A stretch of DNA of 32,566 nucleotides. Source: Planctomyces sp. (lineage in GTDB: Bacteria > Planctomycetota > Planctomycetia > Planctomycetales > Planctomycetaceae). Where the stretch lies: contig SXPC01000036.1 of the NCBI GenBank assembly GCA_005778225.1, forward strand, positions 1 through 32,566, in the 5' to 3' direction. Both the position numbers and the translations under genes were made by a program. The notes beneath the pieces were generated by a model that did no database searches, was not told the origin of the DNA, and saw only the letters and a list, made by a program, of their open reading frames with translations. Position 1 is the stretch's first letter; each line of letters opens with the position of its first letter. Positions 31,015 to 32,566 of this stretch are shown in pieces.

Positions 31015-31707
31015 ATGTTCTTCGATCCCATGTACTTTCTGTTCATTGCACCCGCTTTCCTATTGATGTTATGGGCGCAAGCCCGCGTCAAAAGCGCCTA
31101 TTCTGCCGGGATGCAAGTTCCTGCCCACCTGACAGGCGCTGCCGCTGCCCGCCACATCCTCGATCAAGCCGGACTCAACAATGTTAACATTGAAGAGACT
31201 GGCGGTATGCTCAGTGACCATTACGACCCGAGCCATCGCGTCCTGCGTTTGTCGCATGAGGTTTACAACGGACGAACCGCCGCATCGGTCGGGATCGCGG
31301 CTCACGAAGCAGGCCATGCCCTTCAGCACGCCCAAAACTACGGACCGCTGGTGATCCGCAATCTCGCCGTCCCGGCTGCGACCTGGGGCCCATCCCTGGC
31401 GATGATTTTCCTGATGATTGGCTTTTTCATGCAAAGCCTGCAGATTGCCGTCCTGGGTTTGATCGCCTACGGCGGGCTGGTATTCTTCCAACTGGTCAAT
31501 TTACCAGTTGAGTTCGACGCCAGTGCACGGGCGAAAGTCGCGCTTAACCAACTCGGTATCGTCGATGCGGGCGGGTCGGAAGCCGTCAGTAATGTCTTGA
31601 ATGCGGCTGGTTGGACATATGTTGCAGCGACGTTACAGAGCGTCATGGAACTGCTTTACTACGTCTTCCTCTTGTTCGGGCGTGGGAATCACAGTTCGGA
31701 CGAGTAA
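31015..31707 (+). CDS. Membrane zinc metallopeptidase, YugP type
   Basis: This 230-residue member of the neutral zinc metallopeptidase group (YugP/Zn_peptidase_2) has the active-site motif AAHEAGHALQH (His97, Glu98, His101) with a membrane segment at the N-terminus (about 4-21). Two more lie around 119-160, and one at the C-terminal end before a polar tail. The helix-rich soluble parts (HLTGAAAARHILDQAGLNNV and DPSHRVLRLSHEVYNGRTAA) are typical. Substrates are unknown in most bacteria. ATG at 31015 has AGAGGGA nearby and gives the usual N-terminus. A terminator-like hairpin with a T-run lies downstream. It is apparently a single gene. Confidence 0.9.
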   Translation: MFFDPMYFLFIAPAFLLMLWAQARVKSAYSAGMQVPAHLTGAAAARHILDQAGLNNVNIEETGGMLSDHYDPSHRVLRLSHEVYNGRTAASVGIAAHEAGHALQHAQNYGPLVIRNLAVPAATWGPSLAMIFLMIGFFMQSLQIAVLGLIAYGGLVFFQLVNLPVEFDASARAKVALNQLGIVDAGGSEAVSNVLNAAGWTYVAATLQSVMELLYYVFLLFGRGNHSSDE

Positions 31708-31777
31708 ATCTCCTGATCGTTGTGAGCTCATTGAATGCGGTTCATAAAGCCGCCTCCCCGCACCCGACGACAATCCC

Positions 31778-31814
31778 AAGCATCCCGGCGCGAACGTGTC
31801 GTGATGCTTTTTTT
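31778..31814 (+). terminator. Terminator-like hairpin with T-run
   Basis: AAGCATC (31778-31784) and GATGCTT (31803-31809) pair across an 18-base loop that has some internal pairing, followed by T's to 31814. It follows the zinc peptidase gene and precedes the deacetylase gene. Confidence 0.65.
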
Positions 31815-31863
31815 GTTAGCCTGGATGTCCATGCTCGACGTCGCGTCTAAGATAGTGGCAACT

Positions 31864-32566
31864 ATGTTACAGGCCTTCTACACCGATCAATTCGTCCTTC
31901 CGTTGCCGCAGACGCATCGATTTCCGATGCGGAAGTACTCCCTGTTGCGCGAGGCGTTAACGCTAGCTGGTGTCGTCGAGGGTGGTAACTTTCATGTTCC
32001 TCAACCGGTCACCATCGAACAGCTTAATCTGGCCCATGACCCAGAATATGTGCGACGAGCAGTCACTGGCGAACTGACTCGCAGCGAAATTTTAAGAATC
32101 GGGTTTCCGTGGTCGCCTCAACTGATTGAACGCTCCCGGCGATCTTCAGGAGCGACTTACGAAGCGGGGAAGGTTGCGTTGCAGTCTGGATTCTCGGCCA
32201 ATCTCGCCGGCGGGACGCATCATGCTCAATGGGATTGTGGCGAAGGGTATTGCGTCTTTAACGACAGCATTGTCGCGGCGCGATCCCTCCAGCAGGACGG
32301 GTTGATTCGACGAGCGGTGATCGTCGATACCGACGTTCATCAAGGAAATGGGACGGCGCAAATTGCGCGTGGCGATGACTCGATCTTTACGTTCTCGATG
32401 CACGGGGCGAAGAATTTTCCGCTGCGAAAAGAGATCAGCGATCTCGATATTGCCCTGGCAGACGGGACGACCGACGAGGAGTTTCTCGATGAATTAGAGA
32501 CAGGCCTCAAGCAGTCGATCGATGCTGCCCGTCCCGACATCATTGTTTATCTGGCGGGTGCGGACC
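31864..32566 (+). CDS. Histone deacetylase superfamily protein (partial)
   Basis: The gene runs off the window end; 234 residues are visible. Zinc-amidohydrolase motifs of the HDAC/AcuC superfamily are present. AGGTHHA holds the active-site His pair (His119/His120), and VDTDVHQGNGTA contains the metal ligands Asp157 and His159. AGAD ends at Asp234, the expected third ligand. Family-typical early blocks include HRFPMRKYSLLRE and LAHDPEYVRRAVTGEL. Bacterial members remove acetyl groups from small molecules or proteins; the substrate is unknown. The ATG at 31864 directly precedes the first strand. It is preceded by a terminator-like hairpin and is probably an independent unit. The C-terminal part is not visible, so completeness cannot be judged. 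Confidence 0.9.
   Translation, partial: MLQAFYTDQFVLPLPQTHRFPMRKYSLLREALTLAGVVEGGNFHVPQPVTIEQLNLAHDPEYVRRAVTGELTRSEILRIGFPWSPQLIERSRRSSGATYEAGKVALQSGFSANLAGGTHHAQWDCGEGYCVFNDSIVAARSLQQDGLIRRAVIVDTDVHQGNGTAQIARGDDSIFTFSMHGAKNFPLRKEISDLDIALADGTTDEEFLDELETGLKQSIDAARPDIIVYLAGAD

Noticed and set aside
30837-31187. 116-residue plus-strand frame before the zinc peptidase
   Set aside because: Overlaps the peptidase gene in another frame; Cys/Arg-rich tail is read from its coding sequence.

Overview
The window looks like chromosomal DNA of a planctomycete (Planctomycetia, probably Planctomycetales). The reasons are inferential. It has menaquinone genes of the futalosine route (mqnA, mqnC), a secreted cysteine-rich protein with a HEAT-like segment, small Gly/Tyr/His-rich exported proteins, two Uma2 (DUF820) proteins, several conserved-looking proteins of no known function, mostly short transcription units, and intergenic spaces packed with short palindromic repeats. 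No rRNA, tRNA, CRISPR array, transposase, integrase or phage gene was seen.

Layout. 1-1000: a strong hairpin and two half-copies of a palindromic repeat flank a small membrane-protein gene. 1014-2997 (minus): mqnC and mqnA, overlapping. 3134-3332: a long imperfect palindrome. 3447-4751: homoserine dehydrogenase. 4853-6292: a repeat pair, then a tightly packed trio of a zeta-toxin-like P-loop kinase, a 68-residue protein and a Uma2 protein. 6375-6938: pyrE. 7211-8723 (minus): a FAH-family enzyme followed by two small membrane proteins, one only 56 residues long. 9098-11215: a small lipoprotein and an L,D-transpeptidase with a LysM domain. 11345-14040: a palindromic operator-like site, a GntP-family permease and an exported SMP-30/gluconolactonase-like protein. 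14073-15760: two copies of a ~195-bp palindromic element around a methyltransferase gene. 15883-18204 (minus): stand-alone LigD-type phosphoesterase domain, PfkB/adenosine kinase, histidine phosphatase. 18966-20250: the Cys-rich protein with a long leader region and a textbook terminator. 20580-21179 (minus): second Uma2. 21360-23667: CNNM/CorC-like membrane protein and accD. 23764-25018 (minus): zinc-ribbon membrane protein and an unknown 248-residue protein. 25144-27532: MGMT-type alkyltransferase and a large exported protein. 27612-30520 (minus): a coiled-coil protein and three small exported low-complexity proteins with their own terminators or hairpins. 31015-end: a membrane zinc peptidase and the start of a histone-deacetylase-family gene that leaves the window.

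Functional threads. Core metabolism is represented by mqnA/mqnC (menaquinone), hom (Thr/Met), pyrE (pyrimidines) and accD (fatty acids). Envelope work is represented by the lipoprotein/L,D-transpeptidase pair, the Cys-rich protein and the three small exported proteins. The FAH enzyme, GntP permease and lactonase could together handle sugar acids, but they are not one operon.

The most unusual property is the density and shared design of the intergenic repeats. At least five unrelated sequence families consist of short self-complementary hairpins that occur as inverted pairs, like REP/BIME elements. One of them forms a MITE-like element of about 195-198 bp with long terminal inverted repeats, present three times complete and twice as a half.
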